A stretch of DNA of 44,214 bases from Candidatus Sumerlaeota bacterium (GTDB lineage Bacteria > Sumerlaeota > Sumerlaeia > UBA8349). The notes beneath the pieces were generated by a model. That model worked only from the letters and a program-made list of their open reading frames with translations, had not been told where the DNA came from and did no database searches. Location: contig JAFGFN010000028.1 in assembly GCA_016931035.1 (NCBI GenBank), positions 1-44,214 on the forward strand, written 5' to 3'. How positions within the stretch are numbered: the stretch's first letter is position 1; each line of letters starts with the position of its first letter. The translations under genes and the position numbers were made by a program. Of the stretch, positions 23,681 through 33,003 are shown in pieces.

Positions 23681-25063
23681 ATGGTCGTCCGAGTCCGCAC
23701 TCTCTCCGATCTCGAAACGGCCGTCCGCGATGCCGACACCATCCGTATTTCGGGCCGCGTCACGCGGGTTGTGGGTACGGTGATCGAGGGGGTGATGCCC
23801 GATTGCGCGGTGGGGCAGATGTGTCTTGCCGTGCCCGCCGAGGATCGCTCGCCCGTGCTGTGTCAGATCGTCGGATTCCAGGATCAGCGCGTGATCCTGA
23901 TGCCGCTGGGCGAGATGCACGGGTTGCATCCGGGAAGCCGAATCGAGGTGGTTCGTTCCTCGCCGAGCGTCAAAGTGGGCGAGGGACTCCTGGGACGCGT
24001 TCTCGACGGAATGGGAGAACCGATCGACGGCGGCCCGGAGATCGACTTCGAGACGGAACGCCCGATCTATTCCGACCCGCCGAATCCGTTCGAGCGACGG
24101 CGGATTCACGAGCCCCTCGACGTGGGCATCCGGGCCATCAACGCCCTGATGACGATCTGCGTGGGGCAGCGCATGGCGATCATGGCGGGCTCGGGCGTGG
24201 GCAAGAGCGTTCTGCTGGGCATGATCGCTCAACATACGTCGGCCGACGTCAACGTGATCGGCTTGGTGGGGGAACGCGGACGCGAACTCAAGGATTTCAT
24301 CGAACGCGACCTAGGCCCGGAGGGTCTCAAGCGTTCGGTCGTTGTGGCCGCAACGAGCGAGGTGCCGCCGCTCATCCGGGTTCGGGCGGCTTTCATTGCC
24401 ACGGCCATCGCGGAGCATTTCCGGGCGAGAGGGGCCAAAGTCCTCCTGATGATGGACTCGGTGACTCGTTTCGCCATGGCGCAACGAGAAGTGGGGCTGG
24501 CGGCGGGCGAGCCGCCCACGAGCAAGGGCTACACTCCCTCGGTTTTCGCTCTGTTGCCGCGTCTTCTCGAGCGCGCGGGTATGGGGAGCCGCGAGGGCGA
24601 GGGGAGTATCACGGGACTCTACAACGTGCTCGTCGAGGGCGACGATCTCTCGGAACCGATCGCCGACGCGGTGCGATCGATTCTGGACGGCCATATCGTT
24701 CTCTCGCGCGAGTTGGTCGAGAGGGGGCACTATCCGGCGATCGACGTTCTGGCCAGCGTGAGCCGCCTGATGCCGGACGTGGTGGACCCGGACCACGTGA
24801 GGTGGGCCACGAAGATCGTCGGCTACTTGGCGGCGTATCGCCAGGCTCAGACGCTGATCAACATCGGCGCGTATGCCCGAGGGTCGAACCCGGAGATCGA
24901 CGGCGCGATCCAGATGATCGGCCCGGTGAATGAGTTTCTGAGACAGGGGATGCGGGAGAAATGGACGTACGAGGAAAGCGTGGCCGATCTGAAGAGTCTG
25001 GCCGAGCGACCCATCGAGATGCTTCCGGCGAGGGTGCCGGGCGGCGCGGGTAGGACTCGCTAG
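23681..25063 (+). CDS. fliI: Flagellum-specific ATPase FliI
   Basis: The 460-residue protein is a RecA-fold ATPase. It has Walker A GSGVGKSVLLG (about residue 168), Walker B VLLMMDSVTRFAMAQREVGL, and the type III ATPase signature GEPPTSKGYTPSVFALLPRL. The N-terminal beta-barrel (RISGRVTRVVGTVIEGVMPD) is typical. FliI hexamers energise and guide substrates into the flagellar export gate with FliH and FliJ. The ATG at 23681 has a weak ribosome site; GTG 23639, overlapping the fliH stop, would add 14 residues but its purine-rich site is too close. Confidence 0.97.
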   Translation: MVVRVRTLSDLETAVRDADTIRISGRVTRVVGTVIEGVMPDCAVGQMCLAVPAEDRSPVLCQIVGFQDQRVILMPLGEMHGLHPGSRIEVVRSSPSVKVGEGLLGRVLDGMGEPIDGGPEIDFETERPIYSDPPNPFERRRIHEPLDVGIRAINALMTICVGQRMAIMAGSGVGKSVLLGMIAQHTSADVNVIGLVGERGRELKDFIERDLGPEGLKRSVVVAATSEVPPLIRVRAAFIATAIAEHFRARGAKVLLMMDSVTRFAMAQREVGLAAGEPPTSKGYTPSVFALLPRLLERAGMGSREGEGSITGLYNVLVEGDDLSEPIADAVRSILDGHIVLSRELVERGHYPAIDVLASVSRLMPDVVDPDHVRWATKIVGYLAAYRQAQTLINIGAYARGSNPEIDGAIQMIGPVNEFLRQGMREKWTYEESVADLKSLAERPIEMLPARVPGGAGRTR

Positions 25064-25075
25064 GGGACGAGGGTC

Positions 25076-25534
25076 ATGGCGCGATTTCGTTTTTCCTTGG
25101 AGGATGTGCTGGATTACCGGCGGAGAATCGAGGAGTACCGCCAGAGGGAGATGAATGAGGTTCAACGCAACATCGACTATGTGGAGGATTTGATGGCCCA
25201 AGCGCGCGATCAGCGCGATCGATGCCGTCGGGATCTCAACGCGGTGGCCGCGGGGGGCGGGTCGTTCGCGCGTCAGGAGTTGTACCTGAACTACCTGCGG
25301 GGAGTCGATGCGTTGATTCGTCGAAGCGAGGAGCACCTGGACCAGCTGCGCATCGAGCTCGAGCGGCGGCGCGAGCGCTTGGCCCAAGCCTCGCGCGCGA
25401 GACGCGTTCTCGACGAACTCCGGCGCGATGAGTTGCGCTCGTACCTGACCGCGGAACGGCGAGCGGAGGACAAGGAATACGGCGAGATAGCCATTCGGAA
25501 CTTCCTGGCGGCGCGTCGGGAAGAAAATGCCTAG
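25076..25534 (+). CDS. fliJ: Flagellar export protein FliJ
   Basis: The 152-residue protein is almost entirely coiled coil. It starts FRFSLEDVLDYRRRIEEYRQ, the usual FliJ opening, followed by heptad-patterned charged helices to the end. FliJ is the soluble chaperone/stalk that sits in the centre of the FliI hexamer and couples it to FlhA. The family is weakly conserved, so position directly after fliI (12 bp) is the main support together with length and coil pattern. The MotE-like gene follows after 16 bp. Confidence 0.9.
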   Translation: MARFRFSLEDVLDYRRRIEEYRQREMNEVQRNIDYVEDLMAQARDQRDRCRRDLNAVAAGGGSFARQELYLNYLRGVDALIRRSEEHLDQLRIELERRRERLAQASRARRVLDELRRDELRSYLTAERRAEDKEYGEIAIRNFLAARREENA

Positions 25535-25550
25535 GCATCGGAGAGAGACG

Positions 25551-26252
25551 ATGACCAGAACAGACGGTTCGGCAAAGCACGGAGGACGACGGTCCCGAAT
25601 CTGGGTTGTTGCGATGATTGGACTTACGATGTTCGTCGCATTGGCAACAGGCGGATTGACGGGGGTTGGTACTGTCCATGCGACTTCCGATCCTCAGCAG
25701 AACGGCGAGGAAGAATCTGCCGGGCCTCAGGGCGCGTCGGACAAGCCGTCCACGGTGGGAACGGAATCCCTGGGCGACCTTCTCGATGGCCAGCCGGTTT
25801 CGAAGGATTTTCTCGAAACCTTGGCCAAGGAACGAAAGGCCGTCGAAATCCGGGAAAAGGAGCTGGACCGTCGGGAACAAGAGCTGACCATCGTCGCGAA
25901 CGATATCCAGCTCAAGCTCGACCGTCTGGAAAAGCTTCGGAAAGACCTCGAGGATCTGTATGGCAAGATCACCGAGGTTCACGACAAGGAGTTGGCCGAA
26001 GCGGTCAAACGATTCCGGGCCATGGACAGCGATTTGGCCGCCAGAGTATTCAACCAGATGGATCTGGAGTACGTCACGAAGGTTCTGAAGCGGATGGATC
26101 CGCAAACGGCCGGCACGATTCTCAACGCGATGGTCGAGGATGCTGAAAAGGGAACGGACGCCACCGAGAGAGAACGGAAGTTGACCAACGTCCGCAATGT
26201 CGGAGAAACGTTGGTCGGCTCGGGCACCGGCTTGGCCGAGACCGCGCCCTGA
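25551..26252 (+). CDS. MotE/YlxF-like flagellar protein
   Basis: The 233-residue protein has one N-terminal membrane helix (IWVVAMIGLTMFVALATGG, about residues 18-36), a Ser/Gly-rich linker, a coiled coil (about 85-135) and a C-terminal four-helix MgtE_N-type domain (FRAMDSDLAARVFNQMDLEYVTKVLKRMDP). This layout fits MotE, a periplasmic chaperone described in rhizobia, and YlxF of Bacillus, which also lies between fliJ and fliK. It probably acts at the inner membrane or periplasm in motor or hook assembly. The ribosome site GGAGAGAG and the family layout favour ATG 25551 over a frame eight codons longer. Confidence 0.82.
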   Translation: MTRTDGSAKHGGRRSRIWVVAMIGLTMFVALATGGLTGVGTVHATSDPQQNGEEESAGPQGASDKPSTVGTESLGDLLDGQPVSKDFLETLAKERKAVEIREKELDRREQELTIVANDIQLKLDRLEKLRKDLEDLYGKITEVHDKELAEAVKRFRAMDSDLAARVFNQMDLEYVTKVLKRMDPQTAGTILNAMVEDAEKGTDATERERKLTNVRNVGETLVGSGTGLAETAP

Positions 26253-26363
26253 CTCTCTCGTCGGGCCGTCATCGCTTCCCTCCCCCTTCTGCCCCAGCCC
26301 CGCCGGTGCGCATTGTCGCGCGATGGCGAGGCAGAGAATCCGTCTTACGGATCGGGGCGCCTC

Positions 26364-27929
26364 ATGAGTGCTTTTCCCATTTCTATCCTTCAAGCCTTGA
26401 TGGGGATGCCCGGCGCCGGGCGAGGTCAGAGCGTTTCCGGCGCGCAGGGAGGAATCGGGGTCGAACGCGCCCTGACCTCGGTCGCGGCTCGGACCGGCGG
26501 GTCGGTCCCGCAAGGAAGCGGTTTCCTCTCCCTTCTCGAACAGGCGTTGTCTCGATCCGTTGCGCAAGCGGCCGCGCCGGAAGGCGGCAAGAAGGTCTCC
26601 TCGTCGCCCAGCTCGGACTCGTCGAGCGGTCTGGAGAGTTGGCTGGAGTCTCTGTCGTCGGATGGCGAGTCGAAGTTCGACGTCGAATGGCTCGCTTCTC
26701 TTCGCCAGCTCTTGCCCCAGCTGATGGAGTGGCTTTCCTTGCTTCGGGGTGAAGCGGGCGAGGGCTCTTCTTGGTCGATCGAGGGATTGGCCGCGATGTT
26801 GAAGGATCTCAAAAGCGACGGGGCCGCGAAGCCGGAATCCGATCCCTCCGACGAGCTCAAGAGCGCCGTCGCGGGGGTCGTCCAATCTCTTGTCGCGGTG
26901 GCACAGACATCGGAGGTCGAGCCCACCGGATCGGACAAAACGTCGGACTCGGACGCAGAGAGCGATTCGATGGCGTCCACCCCCATTGGCGCCGCTCAAG
27001 GCGGATTCGGGGGCCTTGTGCAATTCCTCCGCCGTCTGGACTACATTCTGCATCTGATCCAACGATGCGCTCTGGCGCTCGACAGAGGTTCTTCTGCCGG
27101 TTCCCTCACGGATCTGACCGACGTTGCGCCGACGTCGTCCCCCTTGGACGGCGCGTCCGGCAAGACCGGTGGAACTCAGAGCACGGATGAGAACACCGTC
27201 CAATTGCTGGGCGAGATCCTCGCGAATCGAGGAGCCACCCTGGAAGAAACGGGCGGGCGGCCTCTCACTCTCGGAGATCGGATCTACTACTCCGCCAACG
27301 CACTGCCGGGCGAGAACACCGAGACACTGGACGCGGGCAGAATCCGACTGGTCTCGCTTCCGGCCGGCGAGGGCGAGGACCCGATAGCGGCGCTTCAGTC
27401 TCTGATCGACGACATCCGCGGATGGAAACGACAGGAGGCGGGAGATCCGGCGGGGGAAAGACCCTCGGCGCCCGCGCAACAAAACGTCTGGAGCTCCTCG
27501 GGGTTGCCCGACGCCGCGCGCTTCCTGTCCGAGGTTCGCTATCGAGCGATGGACCCGGCGCTCGCCTCGCGAGTGGATACGAAAGACGCGATCGAAGCCG
27601 TGCGGCAAGCTCAGGCGGCGATTTCGGACATGGTCGAGCGGATGAAAGGCGACGTGAATCTCGATCCGCGCGCCATGCGCGCGGTGATTCATCTCGAACC
27701 TCCATCGCTCGGACGGCTTCACGTCCGACTCGCGATCGAGGACGGCCAGGGCGTCCAGGCGCGGTTCGATTCCGATCAGTCGGGGACGATGAACTTCCTT
27801 CGACAGAACCAGGAAGACCTGCGCCAGGAGCTCGCGCATCAAGGATTCGAGGAGCAGCGGATACGTCTGGAATTCGGACCGGGCGGGGAATTTGCGGAGA
27901 CCCTAGACCGTTCGACGGTAGCAGCGTGA
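26364..27929 (+). CDS. fliK: Flagellar hook-length control protein FliK
   Basis: The 521-residue protein is low-complexity for most of its length (Ser, Gly, Asp and Ala rich), as expected for the ruler part of FliK. The C-terminal Flg_hook domain is clear: LDPRAMRAVIHLEPPSLGRL, then VQARFDSDQSGTMNFLRQNQ and LRQELAHQGFEEQRIRLEFG. It measures hook length during export and triggers the substrate switch at FlhB. The gene follows the MotE-like gene and precedes flgD, the conserved order. The start is uncertain: ATG 26364 or a position 17 codons upstream; no strong ribosome site is seen. Confidence 0.88.
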   Translation: MSAFPISILQALMGMPGAGRGQSVSGAQGGIGVERALTSVAARTGGSVPQGSGFLSLLEQALSRSVAQAAAPEGGKKVSSSPSSDSSSGLESWLESLSSDGESKFDVEWLASLRQLLPQLMEWLSLLRGEAGEGSSWSIEGLAAMLKDLKSDGAAKPESDPSDELKSAVAGVVQSLVAVAQTSEVEPTGSDKTSDSDAESDSMASTPIGAAQGGFGGLVQFLRRLDYILHLIQRCALALDRGSSAGSLTDLTDVAPTSSPLDGASGKTGGTQSTDENTVQLLGEILANRGATLEETGGRPLTLGDRIYYSANALPGENTETLDAGRIRLVSLPAGEGEDPIAALQSLIDDIRGWKRQEAGDPAGERPSAPAQQNVWSSSGLPDAARFLSEVRYRAMDPALASRVDTKDAIEAVRQAQAAISDMVERMKGDVNLDPRAMRAVIHLEPPSLGRLHVRLAIEDGQGVQARFDSDQSGTMNFLRQNQEDLRQELAHQGFEEQRIRLEFGPGGEFAETLDRSTVAA

Positions 27930-27969
27930 TTCGGCGGCAAGCCCCGCCAAGAGGAGGGAGAGCAAGATC

Positions 27970-28641
27970 ATGTCATCGACTGTCCAGGCCATCGATTCTT
28001 TGGCAAGCGCCGAAACATCGCCCTACACCACGACCTCGAACGAGCTCGGGAGCACGGAGTTTCTGAGCCTTCTCATCACCCAGCTTCAATACCAAGACCC
28101 GCTCGACCCGCAGGACCCGACTGAGTTTACGGCGCAGCTCGCGCAGTTCAGTTCTCTCGAGCAACTGACCAATCTCAACGACGCGGTCCTGAACCTGCAA
28201 CTCCTTCAAGTGTCGGCCAACAATACGATGGCCACGAATCTCATAGGCAAGGACGTGCTCTACGAGGGAGCCACCCTCGAGATCGAGTCGGGAACGCCCG
28301 CCGAGATTCGGTTCAGCGCCGCCTACGGGGTCGAGAATCTGACCGTGACGATCAAGAACGCGAACGGGACGGTGGTGCGAACTATCGGTCTCGGCGAATA
28401 CACGTCGGGCGCGCACACCGTGGCGTGGGACGGCAACGACGGCAACGGCAACGCGCTGGCCGACGGAGACTACTCGGTTTCATTCACCGGAACCGACACC
28501 GATGGCAACACGGTCGAGATCGTTCCGCTCACCTTGGGCAGGGTGGGCGGGGTCACGTTCGAAAACGGGGTGGCGTATCTCGAAATTGCCGGAGAACGAG
28601 TCGCGCTCAGCGACATCTTCAGTGTGCTGGCCGCCGAATAG
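27970..28641 (+). CDS. flgD: Flagellar hook capping protein FlgD
   Basis: The 223-residue protein opens with the FlgD N-terminal region (LGSTEFLSLLITQLQYQDPL, then DPTEFTAQLAQFSSLEQL), the segment needed for export. The C-terminal Tudor/fibronectin-like part shows TVRT-like IGLGEYTSGAHTVAWDGNDG and DGDYSVSFTGTD. FlgD caps the growing hook and is removed before filament assembly. AGGAGGGAG gives a strong ribosome site. The small operon protein often present between flgD and flgE in other bacteria is absent; 155 non-coding bases separate the two genes. Confidence 0.96.
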   Translation: MSSTVQAIDSLASAETSPYTTTSNELGSTEFLSLLITQLQYQDPLDPQDPTEFTAQLAQFSSLEQLTNLNDAVLNLQLLQVSANNTMATNLIGKDVLYEGATLEIESGTPAEIRFSAAYGVENLTVTIKNANGTVVRTIGLGEYTSGAHTVAWDGNDGNGNALADGDYSVSFTGTDTDGNTVEIVPLTLGRVGGVTFENGVAYLEIAGERVALSDIFSVLAAE

Positions 28642-28796
28642 GGACGGCCGATCACGGCTCATGGATCGGAGAGGATTCTACGTCGGGAGCGCGTTCCCGG
28701 CGAGAGGTTGACGGAGAACCAGGGAGTTTTCGCTGAAAATCGCGACGGAGTATCGGCACAGGCCGCAGAATGCTGGACGAAAGGAAGTAACGAATC

Positions 28797-30071
28797 ATGT
28801 CTATTCTCAGTGCACTGTATTGCGGGGCCAGCGGAATCGCGGCGATGAGCAAGAGCATGCAGGTGATCGGCAACAACATCGCTAACGTAAGCACCGTGGG
28901 CTTCAAGGGAAGCCGCGCCGAATTCGCGGACCTGCTAAGCCAGTCCATCAACACCCCCGCGGGCAAGAAACAAATCGGCCGCGGCGTGAAAGTCGAAGCG
29001 GTGCAGAGCCTCTTCCACCAGGGATCTTTCGAAAGCACGTCCGTCGTCACCGACGTCGCGCTCAACGGCTCGGGATTCTTCGTCCTGACGGACGGGAACG
29101 AAACCTACTTCACTCGCGCAGGCCAGTTCCGAGTCGACAGCGAGGGCTATCTGACCAACGCCCTGGGCATGTACGTCGACGGTTTCCTGTACGACGCGAG
29201 CGGCCTTCCCACCGGCACGCGGGGCCCCATCAACCTCTCTTCCGCCACGGCCCTTCCCAACTCGACGGGCGACGGCACGACCGCCGGGACCGGGGTGTTC
29301 CTCAGCGTCAACCTGGACTCGCGCGAAGCCGTTCCCGGCGCCGCTTTCAACGCGTTGGACCCGGCCGCGACGAGCAATTTCTCCACTTCGCTGACGGTGT
29401 ACGATTCGCTCGGAGCCCCCCATACGACGACGGTTTACTTCAACAAGACGGCCGACAACGCCTGGGAATGGCACGCCTTGGTAGACGGCGGCGAAATCGT
29501 CGGAGGCACCGCGGGAACCGGCGTCGAGTGCGCGGGCGGAACGCTCAGCTTCGATACTACGGGCGCTATGACGGGCTTCACGGTGACGTCCTCGGATTTC
29601 GACTTTGTCGGCGGCGCGACGGCGAATCAAGTTATTGGATTCGATTTCACCGGCACCAGCCAGGTCGCGGTCTCTTCGGTCGTCAACTCCCTAACGCAAG
29701 ACGGCTACGGCCCAGGCGCCCTCCAGGCGATCGACATCGACAGCGACGGCGTCATCACGGGCGTCTTCACCAACGGCGTGGCTCGGCCTCTGGCACAGTT
29801 TACGATCGCTTCCTTCCCGGCCGAGTCGAATCTGTTCCGCATCGGCGACAGTCTGTTCGAGGAAAGCGTCGCATCGGGCCAGGCGGTCTATTCCACCGCG
29901 GGCGCGGGCACCAATGGGAGCGTTGCGGCCAGCACGCTCGAGCTGTCGAACGTCGATCTGACAACCGAGTTCATCACGTTGATCGCGCATCAGAGAGCGT
30001 TCCAGGCCAACAGCAAGATCATCACGGCCGGCGACGAGTTGCTTCAGGACGTGATCAACATGAAGCGCTGA
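28797..30071 (+). CDS. flgE: Flagellar hook protein FlgE
   Basis: The 424-residue protein has the flagellar rod/hook N-terminal motif (MQVIGNNIANVSTVGFKGSR), the hook core with ALNGSGFFVL and DGNETYFTRAGQFRVDSEGY, and the C-terminal ELSNVDLTTEFITLIAHQRA and FQANSKIITAGDELLQDVIN. It is at the short end of hook proteins; the middle domains are variable. FlgE polymerises to the hook, after export through the rod. GGAAGT is the ribosome site. It is the last flagellar gene here; a strong hairpin follows 46 bp after the stop. Confidence 0.95.
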   Translation: MSILSALYCGASGIAAMSKSMQVIGNNIANVSTVGFKGSRAEFADLLSQSINTPAGKKQIGRGVKVEAVQSLFHQGSFESTSVVTDVALNGSGFFVLTDGNETYFTRAGQFRVDSEGYLTNALGMYVDGFLYDASGLPTGTRGPINLSSATALPNSTGDGTTAGTGVFLSVNLDSREAVPGAAFNALDPAATSNFSTSLTVYDSLGAPHTTTVYFNKTADNAWEWHALVDGGEIVGGTAGTGVECAGGTLSFDTTGAMTGFTVTSSDFDFVGGATANQVIGFDFTGTSQVAVSSVVNSLTQDGYGPGALQAIDIDSDGVITGVFTNGVARPLAQFTIASFPAESNLFRIGDSLFEESVASGQAVYSTAGAGTNGSVAASTLELSNVDLTTEFITLIAHQRAFQANSKIITAGDELLQDVINMKR

Positions 30072-30117
30072 TCGCCCTCCTAACCGCCTTCGGTCGGCTC
30101 ACGCGCTTTCGCGGACC

Positions 30118-30154
30118 CCGGGCGCGGGCGCCGTTGCATAGAGCGCCCGCCCGG
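30118..30154 (+). terminator. GC-rich hairpin after flgE
   Basis: CCGGGCGCGGGCGC (30118-30131) pairs with GCGCCCGCCCGG (30143-30154) with one bulged C and an 11-base loop. It is a very stable stem directly downstream of the last flagellar gene. The T-tract is weak (TTGTGCTC), so termination may need Rho or the hairpin may protect the 3' end. Confidence 0.5.
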
Positions 30155-30405
30155 TTGTGCTCCCGACCCCGGTGGAGATCGAGAACGGGCCGGAAAACGT
30201 CCCGCCTCGAACGGCTCGCACCGGGGTTTCGCGCTAGGTAGCCCGGAGGATGGCGCAGGACGGGCAATCGCGTTTCGTCGCTCCTCCACGGCCGCTCAAG
30301 TCCTCACGCCAGAATGTCGAAAAGCGTAGGGAAGGAATGTCGGACACGCAGGACGTCCCCCGGCGTTCCGGCGCGTTCTCGACGCTCTCTTGCGAGTGGC
30401 GGGCG

Positions 30406-30421
30406 AGGGCCGAGTCTTGCA
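30406..30421 (+). promoter_or_regulatory. Possible weak sigma-54 promoter
   Basis: AGGGCCGAGTCTTGCA has GG and GC with correct -24/-12 spacing and a perfect TTGCA, but the TGGCAC half is poor (AGGGCC). It lies about 70 bp before the degenerate-receiver kinase gene. It is weaker than the two clear sigma-54 promoters at 11885 and 18143. Confidence 0.3.
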
Positions 30422-30492
30422 GATTGAACGGGCGCGGGCCCGAAGTCGGTGGACCGGAGCAGGCCGTCGCTATTCTCCGATAGGATGGTTCC

Positions 30493-31686
30493 ATGGATCG
30501 TTCCGAGATCAACGACAGTCCTTATGTCGTCCCTTCGGAGGAGGCGAGTCCCGTCGTTCTCATTGTGGACGAGAACCCGCAGTCGGCCGACCTGACGGCG
30601 ACGTGCCTCAAGGCGGCGGGTTTCGAGCCTACGGTGGCCACCTCCTTGAAGGCGGCCCGCGAGCCGATCGCCGACGCGTACGATCGGATCGGCGCGCTTG
30701 TCGTCTCCACCACGCTTCCAGGCGTCACGGGCCGGGAGGTGTCGGATGAACTGATCGGTCTATTTCCGCTGGTTCCGACCGTCCTGTTAGGCGAACAGAT
30801 GCCCGAGGTGGACGACCGCCCGGTCGGTTCGAGGCTGGTTTTCGCCCGGCTCGAACGCCCGATTTCCGCCGAGGCCGTTGCGGCCGTCGGGCGGCGTTGT
30901 CTGGAGTGTTGCGCGGCCTTGGGCGAAATCGTCCATCGCCGGATGTTTCTCGAGCAGAGCGCCTATTTCGAGGAGCCGATCGCGCGGGTCCTGCACGACC
31001 TGAACAACCAGATCACGGGACTCAAGGGAGGGATCGATCTGATGGTCTACGCCGTCGATATGGTGCGCGACCCGGAGACTCAAGCCAAGTTCAGCCGCTA
31101 TATGGGCCAGTTCATTCAGCCCAGCCTCGCGCAAGTCGAGACGATGATCCGCAACTGGCGTCAGATGCGCGAAAGCCGGTTGCGCCGCGCGTCCAGGACC
31201 GATCTGGTCGACGTGGCGCGGCGCGCGGTCGCCATGGCGGCCAATCCCGCGGAGCGGACGCGGATAGCCCTGTCGGTCCGCGGCAAAGAGGCGTCGCTCT
31301 TGCGCGACGCCGATTGCGGCGCGAGCTTCTATGCCGTTGTGTACGTGGACCAGCTCGCCACGGGCTTGGCCCACGTGGTGCGCAACGCCGTCGAATCCAT
31401 CGAAGACCGCGCCGACGGCCGGGTGCTGATCGAGATCGGTCCTGGAAACGACAACATGTGCGTCATCCGGATTCTCGACAACGGTCCCGGCATCCCGCAA
31501 GAGAACCGGATGCAAGTCTGGCGCGCGTTTTTCACGACCAAGGAACACGGCAAGATCGGACTCGGACTGTCGATGGCAAAGCAGATTGTGGACAAGCAAC
31601 AAGGACAGATCGAGTGTATCGACTCTTCCCTGGGCGGCGCCGGGATTCAGATCCTCATCCCTCTGGCCGAAGACAAGAAATCCTGA
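30493..31686 (+). CDS. Histidine kinase with degenerate N-terminal receiver domain
   Basis: The 397-residue protein joins a receiver-like domain (about 20-135) to a kinase core. The receiver keeps the LIVDEN acidic start, but the phosphoacceptor position carries Ser72 (VVSTTLPGVTG) and the Lys of the KPF motif is replaced (LERPIS), so it is unlikely to be phosphorylated. The kinase has an atypical H-box VLHDLNNQITGLKGG (His168), N-box HVVRNAVESI, G1 DNGPGIP and G2 GKIGLGLSM. No membrane segment is present. HDLNN-type kinases occur in diverse, often soluble, sensory systems. The gene starts 421 bp after flgE and ends 6 bp from the convergent metal permease gene. Its partner regulator is unknown; a link to motility is suggested only by position. 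Confidence 0.8.
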   Translation: MDRSEINDSPYVVPSEEASPVVLIVDENPQSADLTATCLKAAGFEPTVATSLKAAREPIADAYDRIGALVVSTTLPGVTGREVSDELIGLFPLVPTVLLGEQMPEVDDRPVGSRLVFARLERPISAEAVAAVGRRCLECCAALGEIVHRRMFLEQSAYFEEPIARVLHDLNNQITGLKGGIDLMVYAVDMVRDPETQAKFSRYMGQFIQPSLAQVETMIRNWRQMRESRLRRASRTDLVDVARRAVAMAANPAERTRIALSVRGKEASLLRDADCGASFYAVVYVDQLATGLAHVVRNAVESIEDRADGRVLIEIGPGNDNMCVIRILDNGPGIPQENRMQVWRAFFTTKEHGKIGLGLSMAKQIVDKQQGQIECIDSSLGGAGIQILIPLAEDKKS

Positions 31687-31692
31687 CTCGTC

Positions 31693-33003
31693 CTACTCCT
31701 CCGAAACGCGAGCGCGGTAACCCGCTTCGTCGACCGCGGCAAGGATCGCGGGGCGGCTGAGTCCGTTTCCGGCAACGGTGGCCTTTCCCTCGCGCAGGCC
31801 GACGGCGACCGAGGCGACGCCGGGCGCGTTTTCGAGCGCTTGACGGACGTGGCGGACGCAGTTCGCGCACGTCATGCCTTCGACGTCCAACACGATTGTT
31901 TCCAGGGGGCCCGACGCAGCGCCGGATTCGACGGACGGACGCGCGCGTCGGCTCAGCCCGAAGTTTCGTAACATGCCCCCAATCGCCATGACAGCGAGTC
32001 CCACCCCGCCCAGAACACGCAGCCACCCGCCGTCGGAATGGCGGTGCAGCATCGTTGAGGGAACGGCGAGGGAGTGGGTGAGAGCGTACGCTTCCAGAAG
32101 CCAACCGAACAGGAAAGCGCACGCGACGATAGAGGCCACGTACAAGACGGCGCTTCTCTTTCCGATGGATCGCGCGATAGGAACCAACCCCGCGGTGTTG
32201 GTAGCGGGTCCGGTTATCAGAAAGACCAACGCGGCTCCCGCGCCCAGACCCTTGGTCATGAGCACCGCCACCAGGGGCACTGAAGCGGTCGCGCAGATAT
32301 AGAGCGGAACGCCGACAACCGCCATCGCGGCCATCGAGAGAAGCCCGTGGCCGAGATGGCGTTCGAGCACGTCGTCGGGTAGGAAGTGGCCGATCAGGGC
32401 GGCCAATACGATCCCGATCACCAGCCAGTTGACGATTTCGGCCGGGAACTCGACGCAACCGTAGTAAGCGGCGCGCCTGATATGTTCCATGAGTGTAACG
32501 CGCTCGGAAGCAGGCGCGTCCGTGGCGGTCGAAGCGGCGCGGCTATCGGGCTCGATCGCCTGCGGTCCGGAGGTCGGCGCGCGTTCGCCGAACCATGTCA
32601 CCAGGACGCCCCCCAGGAGGCCGTTGAGAAAAGCCGCGACGGGTCGGACGACGGCGAACACCGGCCCCAAGAAGGCCCAAGTCACCACAATACTATCCAC
32701 TCCCGTCTGGGGAGTCGAGATCAAGAACGACGTGGTGGCTCCGCGGCTGGCTCCCCGGCGAAACAGCGATAGGGCGACGGGTATGACGCCGCACGAACAG
32801 AGCGGAAGCGGCACGCCAAAAAGGGAGGCCTTGGCCACCGAGCCGACGGAGTCGGCCCCGAGGTGTCGGGCGATCGTCTCCTTGCGCAAGAGTCGGCTCA
32901 GGATAGCGGCGACGGCGAATCCGAAAACAAGATAGATCCCCATGTCGAACCACAGGGTCCAAATCTCCAGGGCGATTCCTTTGACATGAAACCAGACGGC
33001 CAC
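31693..33003 (-). CDS. YraQ/SO_0444-like metal permease fused to HMA domain
   Basis: The 436-residue protein has about eight to ten membrane helices with the family signature VPLPLCSCGVIPVALSLFRR and FLISTPQTGVDS, and a repeat with VGVPLYICATASVPLVAVLM. The C-terminal about 70 residues form a heavy-metal-associated domain with VEGMTCANCVRHV, whose CxxC binds Cu or Zn ions. The combination fits SO_0444-type Cu/Zn efflux permeases; the ArsP/DUF318 family is the wider relation. GTG at 33003 is chosen because GGAAGGAGG lies 7 bases upstream; a frame from 33099 would add 32 unmatched residues. It faces the kinase gene tail to tail. Confidence 0.85.
   Translation of the reverse strand: MAVWFHVKGIALEIWTLWFDMGIYLVFGFAVAAILSRLLRKETIARHLGADSVGSVAKASLFGVPLPLCSCGVIPVALSLFRRGASRGATTSFLISTPQTGVDSIVVTWAFLGPVFAVVRPVAAFLNGLLGGVLVTWFGERAPTSGPQAIEPDSRAASTATDAPASERVTLMEHIRRAAYYGCVEFPAEIVNWLVIGIVLAALIGHFLPDDVLERHLGHGLLSMAAMAVVGVPLYICATASVPLVAVLMTKGLGAGAALVFLITGPATNTAGLVPIARSIGKRSAVLYVASIVACAFLFGWLLEAYALTHSLAVPSTMLHRHSDGGWLRVLGGVGLAVMAIGGMLRNFGLSRRARPSVESGAASGPLETIVLDVEGMTCANCVRHVRQALENAPGVASVAVGLREGKATVAGNGLSRPAILAAVDEAGYRARVSEE

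Larger units (their letters stand above)
30072..30492. other. Intergenic region after flgE
   Basis: The 421-bp gap contains the hairpin at 30118-30154 and a weak sigma-54-like site at 30406-30421. A 78-codon plus-strand frame (30250-30483) has no recognisable features and is not called. I see no other gene or repeat. Confidence 0.4.

Noticed and set aside
28642..28796. Possible sigma-54 site (GGCAC...TGC) upstream of flgE
   Set aside because: The distance between GG and GC is wrong, so it does not fit the -24/-12 rule.
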